DNA from: Mesorhizobium sp.
Lineage (GTDB): Bacteria > Pseudomonadota > Alphaproteobacteria > Rhizobiales > Rhizobiaceae
Reading direction: 5' to 3'
DNA length: 64,000 bases
Assembly (NCBI RefSeq): GCF_004963255.1
Contig: NZ_SUGA01000001.1
Coordinates: 186,001-250,000, forward strand
Shown here: piece by piece, positions 10,301 through 18,307 of the stretch
How the letters are laid out: each line of letters begins with the position of its first letter
Position numbering within the stretch: the first letter of the stretch is position 1
Position numbers and translations under genes: made by a program
The notes under the pieces: model-generated
Told to the model about the DNA's origin: nothing
Databases searched by the model: none
Seen by the model: only the letters and a program-made list of their open reading frames with translations

Positions 10301-10449
10301 ATGATCATGGTCTTGATGGTGAAGGCGGGGTCTTCCTCGCGGCCAAGATTGAGATAGGAGAAGATGCCGGCCACCACGAAGACCAGCATGAAATACCAGA
10401 CCATGGAGCGGTGACTGAGCGCCCAGTCGGAGAGGTTGAAGCCCTTCAT
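7351..10449 (-). CDS. RND efflux transporter permease (HAE1/AcrB-like)
   Basis: This is an inner-membrane proton-driven efflux pump of 1032 residues, the usual length for the AcrB superfamily. It starts with a cytoplasmic amphipathic stretch and a transmembrane helix, then a large periplasmic loop, and repeats this in the second half. The TM4 proton-relay motif GLLVDDAMIAVE is present, as is the porter-domain pattern NWPGASVKETVQQVTDRIE. Its start overlaps the stop of the upstream adaptor gene (TGATG), so the operon is read adaptor 2, adaptor 1, pump. No outer-membrane TolC-like gene and no regulator are adjacent. Substrate is unknown. Confidence 0.93.
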   Translation of the reverse strand: MKGFNLSDWALSHRSMVWYFMLVFVVAGIFSYLNLGREEDPAFTIKTMIIQANWPGASVKETVQQVTDRIEKKLEELDSLDYTKSVTTAGQTVIFVNLKDTTKARDVVPNWLQVRNMVNDIKAQLPQGVQGPFFNDRFGDVYGNIYAFTADGLTPRQLRDYVEDVRTKILTVPNAGKVDLVGAQDEAIYLEFSTRQIAALGLNQQQIVASLQAQNAITPSGVIQSGPERISVRVGGQFTSEESLRAINLRVNDRFFRLSDVATIRRGYVDPPTALFRFNGQDAIGLAIGMKPNANLLKFGEALHEEMQKVLADLPVGVGVHLVADQPVIVEEAVSGFTRALFEAVAIVLAVSFISLGLRAGFVVALSIPLVLAITFTVMAYLGISLQRISLGALIIALGLLVDDAMIAVEMMVARLEVGDNLRKAATYVYTSTAFPMLTGTLVTVAGFIPIGLNSSAAGEYTFTLFVVIAVSLLVSWIVAVLFAPLLGVTILPATMKEKHHDQPGRFTSLFRRVLVFCVRRHWLTIIVTVLVFAASVAGFGLVQQQFFPPSDRPELIVDWNLPQNSSITETRDQMERFEQRALAGNPDIDHFSSYIGEGAVRFVLAYDVQPANPYFGQTVIVTKNIEARNRVKPALEKLLREEFVGTDAFVKLLELGPPVGRPVQYRVGGPDIQAVRELAQQFAGVISANPKLAAPTFDWNEPQRVLRVDVLQDKARQLGITSSDIASALNSTVGGSTITQVRDATYLIDVVARSRAAERGSIETLQNMQLPTGNGESIPLAAVANFRYDLEQPTVWRRNRTPTITVRAGLVGDVLPATVVNELKPSVDAFIAKLPPGYSVETAGSVEESAKSQGPIAAVVPLMLFIMATILMVQLQSFQRLFLVVAVAPLGLIGVVAALVPSGAPLGFVAILGVLALIGILIRNSVILIVQIEDLVAEGKDRWAAVVEATEHRMRPIGLTAAAASLALIPIAREVFWGPMAYAMMGGIIAGTAITLLFLPALYVTWFRIKEPEDGQEPPVLDAGEPTKSPT

Positions 10450-11522
10450 CAGACGCCGCCCTCCGGCACTTTCACCTTCTGGCCTTCGCTCAGGCTATGG
10501 ACGCCGGCGGTGACGACGCGCATGCCGGCCTCGAGCCCTCCGGCCACCGTGAAGCTGCCGCCGTTCTTCGACGCGACCTTGATCTCGCGCGTGCTCACGC
10601 TGGAGGACTGCGGATCGACGATCCAGACTTTCTCCGAGCCGTCTTTTTCGAGCAGCGCCGATATCGGCAGTTCGATCGTCGGGTCCACCTTGGTCACGCG
10701 CGTCGCCGTGATTGTCGAGCCCAACCGGAACGCCGTCGGTGGATCGACCAGCGTCAGCTTCACGCGCCGTGTGCGCGTGGCGCCTTCCGACTGCGGGGCG
10801 ATCTCACGCAGCCTCGCCTGTGTCTTGATCGTCGGCAGCGATTGCAGGACCACCTCGAAGGGCATGCCGACGGTGAGGTCGCCGGTCAGCTGATCGGGGA
10901 TGTCGACCACCGCCTCGCGCGGGTCGGTACGCGCTACGGTGACGACGGTCTGTCCGGCCGAAACCGTCTGGCCGACCTCGGCGCCGGTAGCGGTGACGAC
11001 GCCGTCGAAATCGGAGAACAGCCGGGCATAGCCGAGCTGCTCCTGCGACTTGGCCAAAGCGGCGTTGGCGCGCTCGACCCCGGCTTCCGCGGCCTGCCGC
11101 GCCTGTTTCGCGGCATCAAACGTGGCTTGCGATGTGTTGGCCGAGGCCAGCAGCTGGCGCTGGCGATCCTCGCTGGCGGCTGCGTTGATGAACTGTGCCT
11201 GCGCGTTCGACAGATCGGCTTTCGAGGCCTGGACGGCAAGCTCCAGCGCCGTCGGATCGAGCGCCGCGATCGTCGTGCCCTTGGTGACGAGGTCCCCGAC
11301 CTTGACGTCGCGCGAGACGACGCGGCCGAGCAGGCGGAAGGCGAGGTCGGCACTGTATTGCGGCTCGACCGAACCGGCGAAGCCAAAGGCTTCGACGGTC
11401 TTCGGCTCGACCACCACCGAAAGCACCGGCCGGATGACCTCCGGCGGCTTCTCTTCCGAGCGCGAGCAGGCGGCGAGCGCGGCAAGGACGAGCAGGGGAG
11501 CGACGTGCCGCAACCGGTTCAT
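10449..11522 (-). CDS. RND efflux periplasmic adaptor (membrane fusion protein), lipoprotein
   Basis: The adaptor has 357 residues and bridges the pump to an outer-membrane channel. A lipoprotein signal is visible (LLVLAALAACSRS, lipobox LAAC near residue 19). The family order follows: a barrel-sandwich hybrid (GRVVSRDVKVGDLVTKG), an alpha hairpin rich in Ala and Gln (residues about 100-170), and beta-barrel and membrane-proximal domains. It overlaps the pump gene by one base and the upstream adaptor gene by four bases. Confidence 0.9.
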   Translation of the reverse strand: MNRLRHVAPLLVLAALAACSRSEEKPPEVIRPVLSVVVEPKTVEAFGFAGSVEPQYSADLAFRLLGRVVSRDVKVGDLVTKGTTIAALDPTALELAVQASKADLSNAQAQFINAAASEDRQRQLLASANTSQATFDAAKQARQAAEAGVERANAALAKSQEQLGYARLFSDFDGVVTATGAEVGQTVSAGQTVVTVARTDPREAVVDIPDQLTGDLTVGMPFEVVLQSLPTIKTQARLREIAPQSEGATRTRRVKLTLVDPPTAFRLGSTITATRVTKVDPTIELPISALLEKDGSEKVWIVDPQSSSVSTREIKVASKNGGSFTVAGGLEAGMRVVTAGVHSLSEGQKVKVPEGGV

Positions 11523-12655
11523 TGGCTGGCTCCAGCGATCTCGACCGTCTGTCCGGTGCTGAGCAACTGTCCGCCGGCGGTGACGACGCTCTGTCCTTCC
11601 TGCAATCCCTTGTCGACGGCGATGATGCCTGAATCGAAGGCGAGCACCTCGACCGGCGTCTCCGTCACCGCCTTGCTAGACGGGTCGACGATCCAGACGG
11701 CGGGCTTGCCGGCGGCGGATGTCAGCGCCTGCCATGGCAAAAGGATGGCCCTGACCGGCTTGGCGCTGACCGTGCCGATCACGGCTGCGCCAAGCGGCAT
11801 GCCGGCCGGCGTGTCAGGGATGCCGACCTTGACCCGGATCGATCCGGACTGGGTGTCGACCGCCGGCGAAATCTCGCGCACCTTGCCCACCGCGCGCACC
11901 TGCGGGTCCGACAGCAGCGTGATCGTCACCGCAGGCGAGGGCGGGGTCTGGGCAACCAGCGTCTCGTGCACGTTGAAGACGGCGTCGCGGTCGCCGTCCT
12001 CGGCAATGGTGAACACGGTCTGCGCCGCTTGCACCACCTGTCCGGCCTCGACCTGGCGCGCCGTGATGACGCCGGGGGCCCCGGCCTTGAGTTCGGTGTA
12101 GGACAGGTTTTCCTTGGCATTGGCCAAGGCGCTTAGCGCCGCGTCGACGCTGCCTTGCGCCACTTTCAGGGCCTGGTCCGCGCTGTCGAAATCCCGCCTC
12201 GTTGTGAAACCCTGCGAAAGCAGCGTCTTTTGCCGTTGGTAGGTGGCCTCGGCCTGGGTGAGTTGCGCCTGCGCCGCGTCGAGATCGGCTTGGGCCGAGC
12301 GCAGGTCCGACTCCTGTTCCTGCGGGTCGATCCGGGCAAGCACCGCGCCCTGGTCGACATGCTGGCCGACATCGACCAGACGCTCGGCGACCCGGCCGCC
12401 GACGCGGAACGACAGATTGTTGAGTGTGCGGGCCGCGATCACCCCGGTCAGCGAGGTTCGCGGCGCGTAGTCGGCGAGGGCGACAGTTTGCGTCGTCACC
12501 ACCACCGGCAATTTCTTTTCCGCCGCCTGCTGCTTCTGGCAGCCGGACATCGAAACCGCAGCGCCGGCGCAAACGAGCAGCAACAGCGTTTTTGAACGAA
12601 AAGGATGGCGGTGTGGCGAAGACGGCAAGGCGGACGATGTCGCTTTCCTGCTCAT
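11519..12655 (-). CDS. Second RND periplasmic adaptor (membrane fusion protein), lipoprotein
   Basis: This is a second adaptor of 378 residues from the ATG at 12655, preceded by AGGGG; a TTG at 12667 is also in frame. The N-terminus has a lipoprotein-type signal (LLLLVCAGAAVSMSGC). The core shows the hybrid domain (GGRVAERLVDVGQHVDQG), a coiled alpha hairpin (DLDAAQAQLTQAEATYQRQ) and C-terminal beta domains. It is the first gene of the efflux operon. Two different adaptors with one pump is a known but minority arrangement; the adaptors may act as a heteromer. Confidence 0.9.
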   Translation of the reverse strand: MSRKATSSALPSSPHRHPFRSKTLLLLVCAGAAVSMSGCQKQQAAEKKLPVVVTTQTVALADYAPRTSLTGVIAARTLNNLSFRVGGRVAERLVDVGQHVDQGAVLARIDPQEQESDLRSAQADLDAAQAQLTQAEATYQRQKTLLSQGFTTRRDFDSADQALKVAQGSVDAALSALANAKENLSYTELKAGAPGVITARQVEAGQVVQAAQTVFTIAEDGDRDAVFNVHETLVAQTPPSPAVTITLLSDPQVRAVGKVREISPAVDTQSGSIRVKVGIPDTPAGMPLGAAVIGTVSAKPVRAILLPWQALTSAAGKPAVWIVDPSSKAVTETPVEVLAFDSGIIAVDKGLQEGQSVVTAGGQLLSTGQTVEIAGASQ

Positions 12656-12909
12656 GGTTCCCCTCAAGCCGTGGGGGCCGCTGCTGACGGCGGCACGTCG
12701 CGGATGAAAGGAGATTAATCGATCGGCGGCAAAAGGAAACTCTTTCCGGGGCGTGTTTCGTCAGCCTGGTTAAGGGCATTCTCGCAGGCCCAATCGACTG
12801 GGCCATGGTGCCGACTTGAGCAAAACATGAAATAAGGCCAGAAGGGATTTCAACGGCATCAAACGGGAACGGGCCAATCTCGATGAGGGATGGCCCGATG
12901 AGGGACAAC
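12656..12909. promoter_or_regulatory. Divergent control region between the RND operon and gabT
   Basis: These 254 bases separate the two divergent starts and must hold both promoters. A perfect hexamer palindrome with a six-base gap lies at 12787-12804 (GGCCCA facing TGGGCC) and could be an operator. No TetR- or LysR-type regulator gene is adjacent to either gene. I could not assign promoter hexamers with confidence. Confidence 0.4.
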
Positions 12910-14187
12910 ATGAAGAATTCAGCCATTTCCGAACGCAAGAACCAGTCGATCTCGCGCGGCGTCGGCATGACGACGCAGATCTACGCCGATCGCGCCGAGA
13001 ATTCGGAAATCTGGGATGTCGAAGGCCGCCGCTACATCGACTTCTCTTCCGGCATCGCCGTGGTCAACACCGGCCATCGCCACCCGAAGGTGATCGAGGC
13101 GGTCAAGGCGCAGCTCGACCGCTTCACCCACACCTGCCACCAGGTCGTGCCCTATGAGAGCTACGTTCATCTCGCCGAGCGGCTGAACGGCATGCTGCCC
13201 GGCAAGTTCGACAAGAAGACGATCTTCGTCACCACCGGCGCCGAGGCGGTCGAGAACGCCATCAAGATCGCCCGCAGCGCCACCGGCCGCCAGGCCGTCA
13301 TCGCCTTTTCCGGCGGCTTCCACGGCCGCACCTTCATGGGCATGGCACTGACCGGCAAGGTGGTACCTTACAAGGTCGGCTTCGGCGCGATGCCTGCCGA
13401 TGTCTTCCATGCGCCGTTCCCGGTCGCGCTGCATGGCGTTTCGGTCGCCGATTCTCTCGCCGCGCTCGACAGGCTGTTCAAGGCCGATGTCGATCCGAAC
13501 CGCGTTGCCGCCATCATTGTCGAGCCGGTGCAGGGCGAGGGCGGTTTCTACGAAGCGCCGCGCGATTTCGTGGCAGCACTGCGCAAGATCTGCGACCAGC
13601 ATGGCATCCTGCTCGTCGCCGACGAGGTGCAGACCGGCTTTGCCCGCACCGGCAAGATGTTCGCCATGGACCATCACGACGTGGCGCCCGATCTCACCAC
13701 AATGGCCAAGAGCCTTGCCGGCGGCTTCCCGCTGTCGGCCGTCACCGGCCGCGCCGAGATCATGGACGCGCCTGGCCCCGGCGGACTGGGCGGCACCTAT
13801 GGCGGCAGCCCGATCGGCGTCGCCGCCGCGCACGCCGTGCTCGACGTCATCGAGGAAGAAAAGCTCTGCGACCGCGCCAATGCGCTGGGCGCCAGGCTGA
13901 AGCAACGGCTGGAATCGATCCGCGAGGACGCGCCGGAGATCGTCGACATCCGCGGCCCGGGCTTCATGAACGCGGTCGAGTTCAACGATGTGAAGAAAGG
14001 CCTGCCGTCGGCCGAATTCGCCAACGCGGTGCGGCTGAAGGCGCTGGACAAGGGCCTCATCCTGCTCACCTGCGGCGTTTACGGCAACGTCATCCGCTTC
14101 CTGTCGCCGATCACCATCCAGGACGGCGTCATGACCGAGGCGCTGGATATTCTGGAAAGCTCGATCCGCGACGCGCGGGCGGCCTGA
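12910..14187 (+). CDS. gabT: 4-aminobutyrate aminotransferase
   Basis: This is a class III PLP-dependent aminotransferase that moves the amino group of GABA to 2-oxoglutarate, giving succinate semialdehyde. The product has 425 residues from the ATG at 12910, chosen because AGGGA lies five bases upstream; ATGs at 12883 and 12898 are also in frame. Family motifs are GSGIAVVNTGHRHPKV-like text near residue 40, the FSGGFHGRT segment, the Asp of ADEVQTGFARTG and the likely PLP lysine in TMAKSLAGGFPLS. The C-terminal GGTYGGSPIG loop is intact. No gabD is nearby. Other omega-aminotransferases are close relatives, but the overall match favours GabT. Confidence 0.88.
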   Translation: MKNSAISERKNQSISRGVGMTTQIYADRAENSEIWDVEGRRYIDFSSGIAVVNTGHRHPKVIEAVKAQLDRFTHTCHQVVPYESYVHLAERLNGMLPGKFDKKTIFVTTGAEAVENAIKIARSATGRQAVIAFSGGFHGRTFMGMALTGKVVPYKVGFGAMPADVFHAPFPVALHGVSVADSLAALDRLFKADVDPNRVAAIIVEPVQGEGGFYEAPRDFVAALRKICDQHGILLVADEVQTGFARTGKMFAMDHHDVAPDLTTMAKSLAGGFPLSAVTGRAEIMDAPGPGGLGGTYGGSPIGVAAAHAVLDVIEEEKLCDRANALGARLKQRLESIREDAPEIVDIRGPGFMNAVEFNDVKKGLPSAEFANAVRLKALDKGLILLTCGVYGNVIRFLSPITIQDGVMTEALDILESSIRDARAA

Positions 14188-14243
14188 GGGTGGCCCGTAT
14201 TCTCCTGAACAATCACCCTGGCGTGCAGCACCCGTATGCCAGT

Positions 14244-14474
14244 CTATCGGCCCCGGGCTCGCCTGCACAGTGCTGCGAAATAGTCATCGTCAATCGGGAC
14301 GGTCGGCATGGATGATGCGCCTTTGAGAAGCAGACTGCGCAAATGGTGACGATCCTGATCGTGGCGGATCAATTCACGCACATACTCACTGCTCGTACCA
14401 AAGCCCCGTTCCGTCACTTGCTGATCGACAAAATGCTTCAAGCTTGTCGGCAGTGAGATTTTGATTGTGCCCAT
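14244..14474 (-). CDS. Orphan ParD-like antitoxin (ribbon-helix-helix)
   Basis: The 76-residue product begins MGTIKISLPTSLKHFVDQQV and continues with the ERGFGTSSEYVRELIR pattern of ParD antitoxins. These bind DNA as ribbon-helix-helix dimers and neutralise a ParE toxin with their C-terminus. I chose the ATG at 14474 because the family N-terminus begins there, although the frame is open much further upstream. No parE-like frame follows: only 56 bases separate its stop from the end of gabT. It is an orphan antitoxin or the remains of a module. Confidence 0.75.
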   Translation of the reverse strand: MGTIKISLPTSLKHFVDQQVTERGFGTSSEYVRELIRHDQDRHHLRSLLLKGASSMPTVPIDDDYFAALCRRARGR

Positions 14475-14512
14475 GCCGGCATTTTGTTGCGTGCAGAAAA
14501 AATTGGCAATCT

Positions 14513-15766
14513 CTACGCGCTGGCCCTGGCCGGTTCGTCCTGACTGAAGGCCGCAAGCGCCGCCTTCAGCGCGTCCGGCCCACCCGCGACCGTCTGCGGC
14601 GTTGGCGAGAAGCCCGCTCCCAGCATCTTGCGGCCAAGCATGTGGTCGGCCGGGCGGTTGACGGATTCGATGCCGAGCAGCCGGTCGCCGGCATAGTGGT
14701 AGATCGAGAATTTGTTCTCGGCGAGGTCGCCGAGCACCACATGGCTGTCCCCGCCTTGCGTCAGCCCTACCATCTGCAGCTTCATGTCGCCGATATCCGA
14801 CCAGAACCACGGCACGGCGGCGAAGGGCTCGGCATGGCCGAGGATGGTGCGCGCGGCGAGCCGCGCCTGGTCGGTGGCGTTCTGCACCGATTCCAGCCGC
14901 ACGTCGCCGCCGGTGAACCAGTGGCGGTAGGCGGCCGCGTCGCCGATGGCGAGGATTTCGGGGATCGTGCTCTGCATATGCTGGTTGACGCGGATGCCGT
15001 TGCCGATGGCGAGCCCAGCGGCTTCGGCCAGTTCGACATTGGGCACGACGCCGATGCCGATGATCACCATCTGAGCCGGCAGGCGTTCGCCACTTGAGGC
15101 GATCGCTGCCGAGACGCGGCCGCTGTCACCCTCCAGCCGGGCAACAGTGGTGCCGGTTAGGATGCGCACGCCGATCGCCTCCAGGCGTTGGCGCACATGT
15201 GCGGCGATGACCGGCGCCACGGCGCGGCCGAGCAACCGGTCGACGGCCTCGACGACGGTGACGTTGCGGCCGGCGGCCCTCAGCGTCGCCGCGATCTCCA
15301 GCCCGATGAAGCCGCCGCCGAGAATGACCACGTCCTCGCTTTGCGCGCTGAACTCGCGGATCAGGCGCGCATCGGCCAGCGAGCGCAGCGAAACCACGCC
15401 GGCAAGGCCGGCGCCATCGAGCTTCAGCAGGCGCGGCCGCGACCCGGTCGCAAGGATCAGCCGGTCGAAGCCGAGCGTTCCACCGCCGGCGACATTCAAC
15501 CGTCCCGCGCGGGCATCGATGCTGTCAATGCGCACGCCGGGCCGGTAATCGATGGTGTTGCCGGTATAGAAGGCCTCGCCACGCAAGGGCTGCGGCTTGG
15601 CCTCGGGATCCTTGATGAAGGTCTTGGACAGCGGCGGTTTGTGATAAGGCAGTTCCCGCTCGTCGCCGATCAAGACGACGGGCCCTTCATAGCCCTCTTC
15701 GCGCAGGCTGGCGGCGGCCTGCACGCCGGCATGGCCCGCACCGACAATCACAACCCCGTTGGTCAT
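14513..15766 (-). CDS. FAD-dependent NAD(P)H reductase, rhodocoxin/putidaredoxin-reductase type
   Basis: The 417-residue flavoprotein is expected to pass electrons from NAD(P)H to a small [2Fe-2S] ferredoxin. The N-terminal FAD-binding motif is VIVGAGHAGVQAAASL, a second dinucleotide-binding motif is VVILGGGFIGLEIAATL, and the FAD-site IGDAA motif and the C-terminal reductase domain are present. I chose the ATG at 15766, where the FAD motif begins four codons in, although the frame is open far upstream. It is divergent from the iron block. Its natural partner is unknown; a nearby ferredoxin-like protein is Bfd, but Bfd usually pairs with a different reductase class. Confidence 0.85.
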   Translation of the reverse strand: MTNGVVIVGAGHAGVQAAASLREEGYEGPVVLIGDERELPYHKPPLSKTFIKDPEAKPQPLRGEAFYTGNTIDYRPGVRIDSIDARAGRLNVAGGGTLGFDRLILATGSRPRLLKLDGAGLAGVVSLRSLADARLIREFSAQSEDVVILGGGFIGLEIAATLRAAGRNVTVVEAVDRLLGRAVAPVIAAHVRQRLEAIGVRILTGTTVARLEGDSGRVSAAIASSGERLPAQMVIIGIGVVPNVELAEAAGLAIGNGIRVNQHMQSTIPEILAIGDAAAYRHWFTGGDVRLESVQNATDQARLAARTILGHAEPFAAVPWFWSDIGDMKLQMVGLTQGGDSHVVLGDLAENKFSIYHYAGDRLLGIESVNRPADHMLGRKMLGAGFSPTPQTVAGGPDALKAALAAFSQDEPARASA

Positions 15767-16180
15767 CGCAATCCTTTTTGTTTGCAAATCTAAGCCCTTG
15801 CGCCAGGTGGCGATTGTCTGCCGCCGCCGCAAGAGCCGAGGATCGGGTCGCACCCAGAATGGCTGTCTGTCAATCGAGTTGGCGAGGCAGTCGTGGTTTA
15901 AAAGTTGACATTTGTAGTTTAGAATAATTCTAAACTGTTGTTTCAATTGAATTATTTCTGTCGTGCCAGTTGACTCCCGGCTTCTCCATCGCTTTATGGA
16001 GAGCTGCGCGCAAAGCGTATCCCTTTGATGTCTGGGCCTTGAACCCTTTCGATTGGAGGCAAGTGGGTGTCTTTCTATCGCGAACCGCGCATCGGCGCGG
16101 CCACCATTTTTCCCGGCGTGCTCATGCCTCGGCGCGGGTGGGCGCCTTCTATTGAATTTCCAAAGAACTGGAGAAGGATA
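15767..16180. promoter_or_regulatory. Divergent intergenic region with the iron-block promoter
   Basis: This 414-base stretch lies between the reductase gene and the first imelysin-like gene. Its centre (about 15895-15960) is markedly AT-rich against a GC-rich background and carries the ICE-like palindrome described separately. A 61-codon frame at 15970-16155 has no recognisable content and I do not count it as a gene. The distance from the palindrome to the imelysin start (about 246 bases) implies a long leader or a second promoter. Confidence 0.6.
15905..15934 (+). promoter_or_regulatory. Promoter with Irr-type iron control element (ICE) palindrome
   Basis: Bases 15918-15934 read TTTAGAATAATTCTAAA, a perfect palindrome around a central base. 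It closely fits the ICE motif known to bind Irr in rhizobia and Brucella. A consensus TTGACA lies at 15905-15910, and the place for its -10 element (15928-15933, TTCTAA, a weak match) falls inside the palindrome. Binding would therefore be expected to block the promoter. The palindrome is seen directly; Irr binding is inferred. Confidence 0.75.
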
Positions 16181-17470
16181 ATGACGGCACGTAACGGCGG
16201 CAGGCTGGCTGCGATCTGCGCCACGGCTGCACTGACGGCGGCGGTGTTCGTGTTGCCGGCGAAAGCCGGGACCGACGCGAAGGCGGTGATCAAGACCTAT
16301 GCCGACATCGCCCTGGCCAAATACGAGGATTCGCTGACCACGGCGCAGACGCTGGACAAGGCTGTCGATGCGCTTATCGCCAGCCCCTCCGCCGACACGC
16401 TGAACGCCGCGCGCGAAGCCTGGAAGGCGGCGCGCATCCCTTACCAGCAGACCGAGGTCTATCGCTTCGGCAACAAGATCGTCGACGACTGGGAAGGCCG
16501 CGTGAATTCCTGGCCGCTGGATGAGGGGCTGATCGATTATGTCGCCAAGAGCTACGGCACCGAGTCGGACGAGAATGCGCTCTACACGGCCAACGTCATC
16601 GCCAACAAGGAAATCGAGATCAACGGCAAGAAGGTCGACGCCTCGAAGCTGACGCCGGATTTCCTGTCCGGCACGCTGCAGGAAGCCGGGGGCGTCGAGG
16701 CCAATGTCGCGACCGGCTATCACGCCATCGAATTCCTGCTCTGGGGCCAAGACCTGCACGGCACCGGTCCGGGCGCCGGCGAGCGGCCCTATACGGACTA
16801 CGACCTCAAGAACTGCACGGGCGGCAATTGCGACCGCCGCGCCGAATATCTGAAATCGGCGAGCGACCTTCTGGTGTCCGACCTGCAGGAGATGGTCAAC
16901 AACTGGAAGGAAGACGGCGCGGCGCGCAAGAACCTCACCGAGGGTGACGCGAATACCGGCATCTCCACCATCTTCACCGGCATGGGCTCGCTCTCCTATG
17001 GCGAACTGGCGGGCGAGCGCATGAAGCTCGGCCTCTTGCTGCACGATCCGGAAGAGGAGCACGACTGCTTCTCCGACAACACCTACAACTCGCATCTCTA
17101 TGACGCGATCGGCATCCGCGCCGCCTATCATGCCAGCTACACCCGGCTCGACGGCTCCGTGGTCTCGGGTCCGTCGGTGTCCGACATGGTGAAGGCCGCC
17201 GATCCGGCGATCGACAAGGAGCTGTCGGGCAAGCTCGACACCACCGTCGCCAAGATGGAGGCCATCAAGGCGCGCGCGCTGGCCGGCGAGGCCTATGACC
17301 AGCAGATCGCCGAGGGCAACACTGCAGGCAACGCCACCGTGCAGGCGGCGATCGACGCGCTGATCGACCAGACCAAGTCGATCGAGCGCGCCGTCGGCTC
17401 GCTCAAGCTGAACCAGATCGCCTTCGAGGGTTCCGACAGCCTCGACGCGCCTGACAAGGTGTTCAAGTAA
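16181..17470 (+). CDS. Imelysin-like (peptidase M75 family) exported iron-regulated protein
   Basis: The 429-residue protein has a signal peptide ending near PAKA (residue 29), so it acts in the periplasm or outer membrane. The imelysin core is clear: AREAWKAARIPYQQTEVYRFG, then the conserved HxxE motif in GYHAIEFLLWGQD, and a C-terminal helical repeat. Family members include EfeO, IrpA and IcmP and are linked to iron uptake. Peptidase activity is doubtful for the family. The ATG at 16181 follows a strong GAGAAGGA site. It is the first gene after the ICE palindrome and is followed at 63 bases by bfd. Confidence 0.9.
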   Translation: MTARNGGRLAAICATAALTAAVFVLPAKAGTDAKAVIKTYADIALAKYEDSLTTAQTLDKAVDALIASPSADTLNAAREAWKAARIPYQQTEVYRFGNKIVDDWEGRVNSWPLDEGLIDYVAKSYGTESDENALYTANVIANKEIEINGKKVDASKLTPDFLSGTLQEAGGVEANVATGYHAIEFLLWGQDLHGTGPGAGERPYTDYDLKNCTGGNCDRRAEYLKSASDLLVSDLQEMVNNWKEDGAARKNLTEGDANTGISTIFTGMGSLSYGELAGERMKLGLLLHDPEEEHDCFSDNTYNSHLYDAIGIRAAYHASYTRLDGSVVSGPSVSDMVKAADPAIDKELSGKLDTTVAKMEAIKARALAGEAYDQQIAEGNTAGNATVQAAIDALIDQTKSIERAVGSLKLNQIAFEGSDSLDAPDKVFK

Positions 17471-17532
17471 GGTTTAAACGTAGCCACCAGCCAAGCGGCG
17501 CCGGACCGGCGCCGTCAGCCAGAGCAAGTGAA

Positions 17533-17844
17533 ATGCTGATCTGCCATTGCAACATCATCACCGAGAAGGAGATCGAGCAGACGATCATCGGCCTGCTGGA
17601 CGAGGATCCCTGGCAACTGATCGTGCCCGCGAAGGTCTACCACGCGATGCGCAAGCGCGGCCGCTGTTGCGGCTGTTTCCCAAATGTGGTGGAAACGATC
17701 ATTCGGGTCACCGAGAACTACCACGCCCGCTCACAGGTGGGGGACGTGGACATCGTTTCACACCTGGATCGCGTGAGAGGCTTGCGCGGCCAATACGGGA
17801 GCAGAACCCATGAAAGGCGAACCGCAGATCATCGAGCGGCTTAA
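17533..17844 (+). CDS. bfd: Bacterioferritin-associated ferredoxin
   Basis: Bfd binds a [2Fe-2S] cluster and reduces bacterioferritin so that stored iron is released. The cluster ligands are visible at Cys4, Cys6, Cys45 and Cys48 (MLICHC and RCCGC), and the helical core follows the E. coli layout. At 103 residues it is longer than the 64-residue E. coli protein. The extra C-terminus is basic, and its last 35 bases overlap the start of bfr in another frame. It may be dispensable, or it may couple translation of the two genes. Confidence 0.92.
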   Translation: MLICHCNIITEKEIEQTIIGLLDEDPWQLIVPAKVYHAMRKRGRCCGCFPNVVETIIRVTENYHARSQVGDVDIVSHLDRVRGLRGQYGSRTHERRTADHRAA

Positions 17845-18295
17845 CGAAGCTTTGTTTCTGGAGCTTGGGGCCGTTAACCAGTATTGGGTGCATTACCGTC
17901 TGCTCGAGGATTGGGGCTACACCAAGCTGGCAAAGAAGGAGCGGGCGGAATCGATCGAGGAAATGCATCACGCCGACCGGCTGATCGCGCGCATCATCTT
18001 CCTCGAAGGCCACCCGAACCTGCAGTCCGTCGCGCCGCTGCGCATCGGCCAGAACGTCAAGGAAGTGCTCGAATCCGATCTGGCCGGCGAATATGACGCG
18101 CGCACCGCCTACAAGGGCTCGCGCGAGATCTGCCACGACGAAGGCGATTTCGTCTCGATGAAACTGTTCGAGGACCTTTTGACCGACGAGGAAGGTCATA
18201 TCGACTTCCTGGAAACGCAGCTCGACCTGCTCGCCTCTATCGGCGAGGAGAAGTACGGCCTGCTCAATGCCGACTCGGCCAACGAGGCGGAGTAA
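17810..18295 (+). CDS. bfr: Bacterioferritin
   Basis: Bacterioferritin assembles into a 24-subunit shell that oxidises and stores iron and binds heme between subunits. The 161-residue product keeps all key positions of E. coli Bfr in the same numbering: heme ligand Met52 and di-iron ligands Glu18, Glu51, His54, Glu94, Glu127 and His130. It overlaps bfd by 35 bases, which suggests linked expression of the store and its release partner. The next gene begins 12 bases after its stop. Confidence 0.97.
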   Translation: MKGEPQIIERLNEALFLELGAVNQYWVHYRLLEDWGYTKLAKKERAESIEEMHHADRLIARIIFLEGHPNLQSVAPLRIGQNVKEVLESDLAGEYDARTAYKGSREICHDEGDFVSMKLFEDLLTDEEGHIDFLETQLDLLASIGEEKYGLLNADSANEAE

Positions 18296-18307
18296 GGACA
18301 TGCGGGA

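Noticed and set aside
15970..16155. Short 61-codon frame before the first imelysin gene
   Set aside because: It has no ribosome site, no recognisable content and no conserved pattern that I can see.
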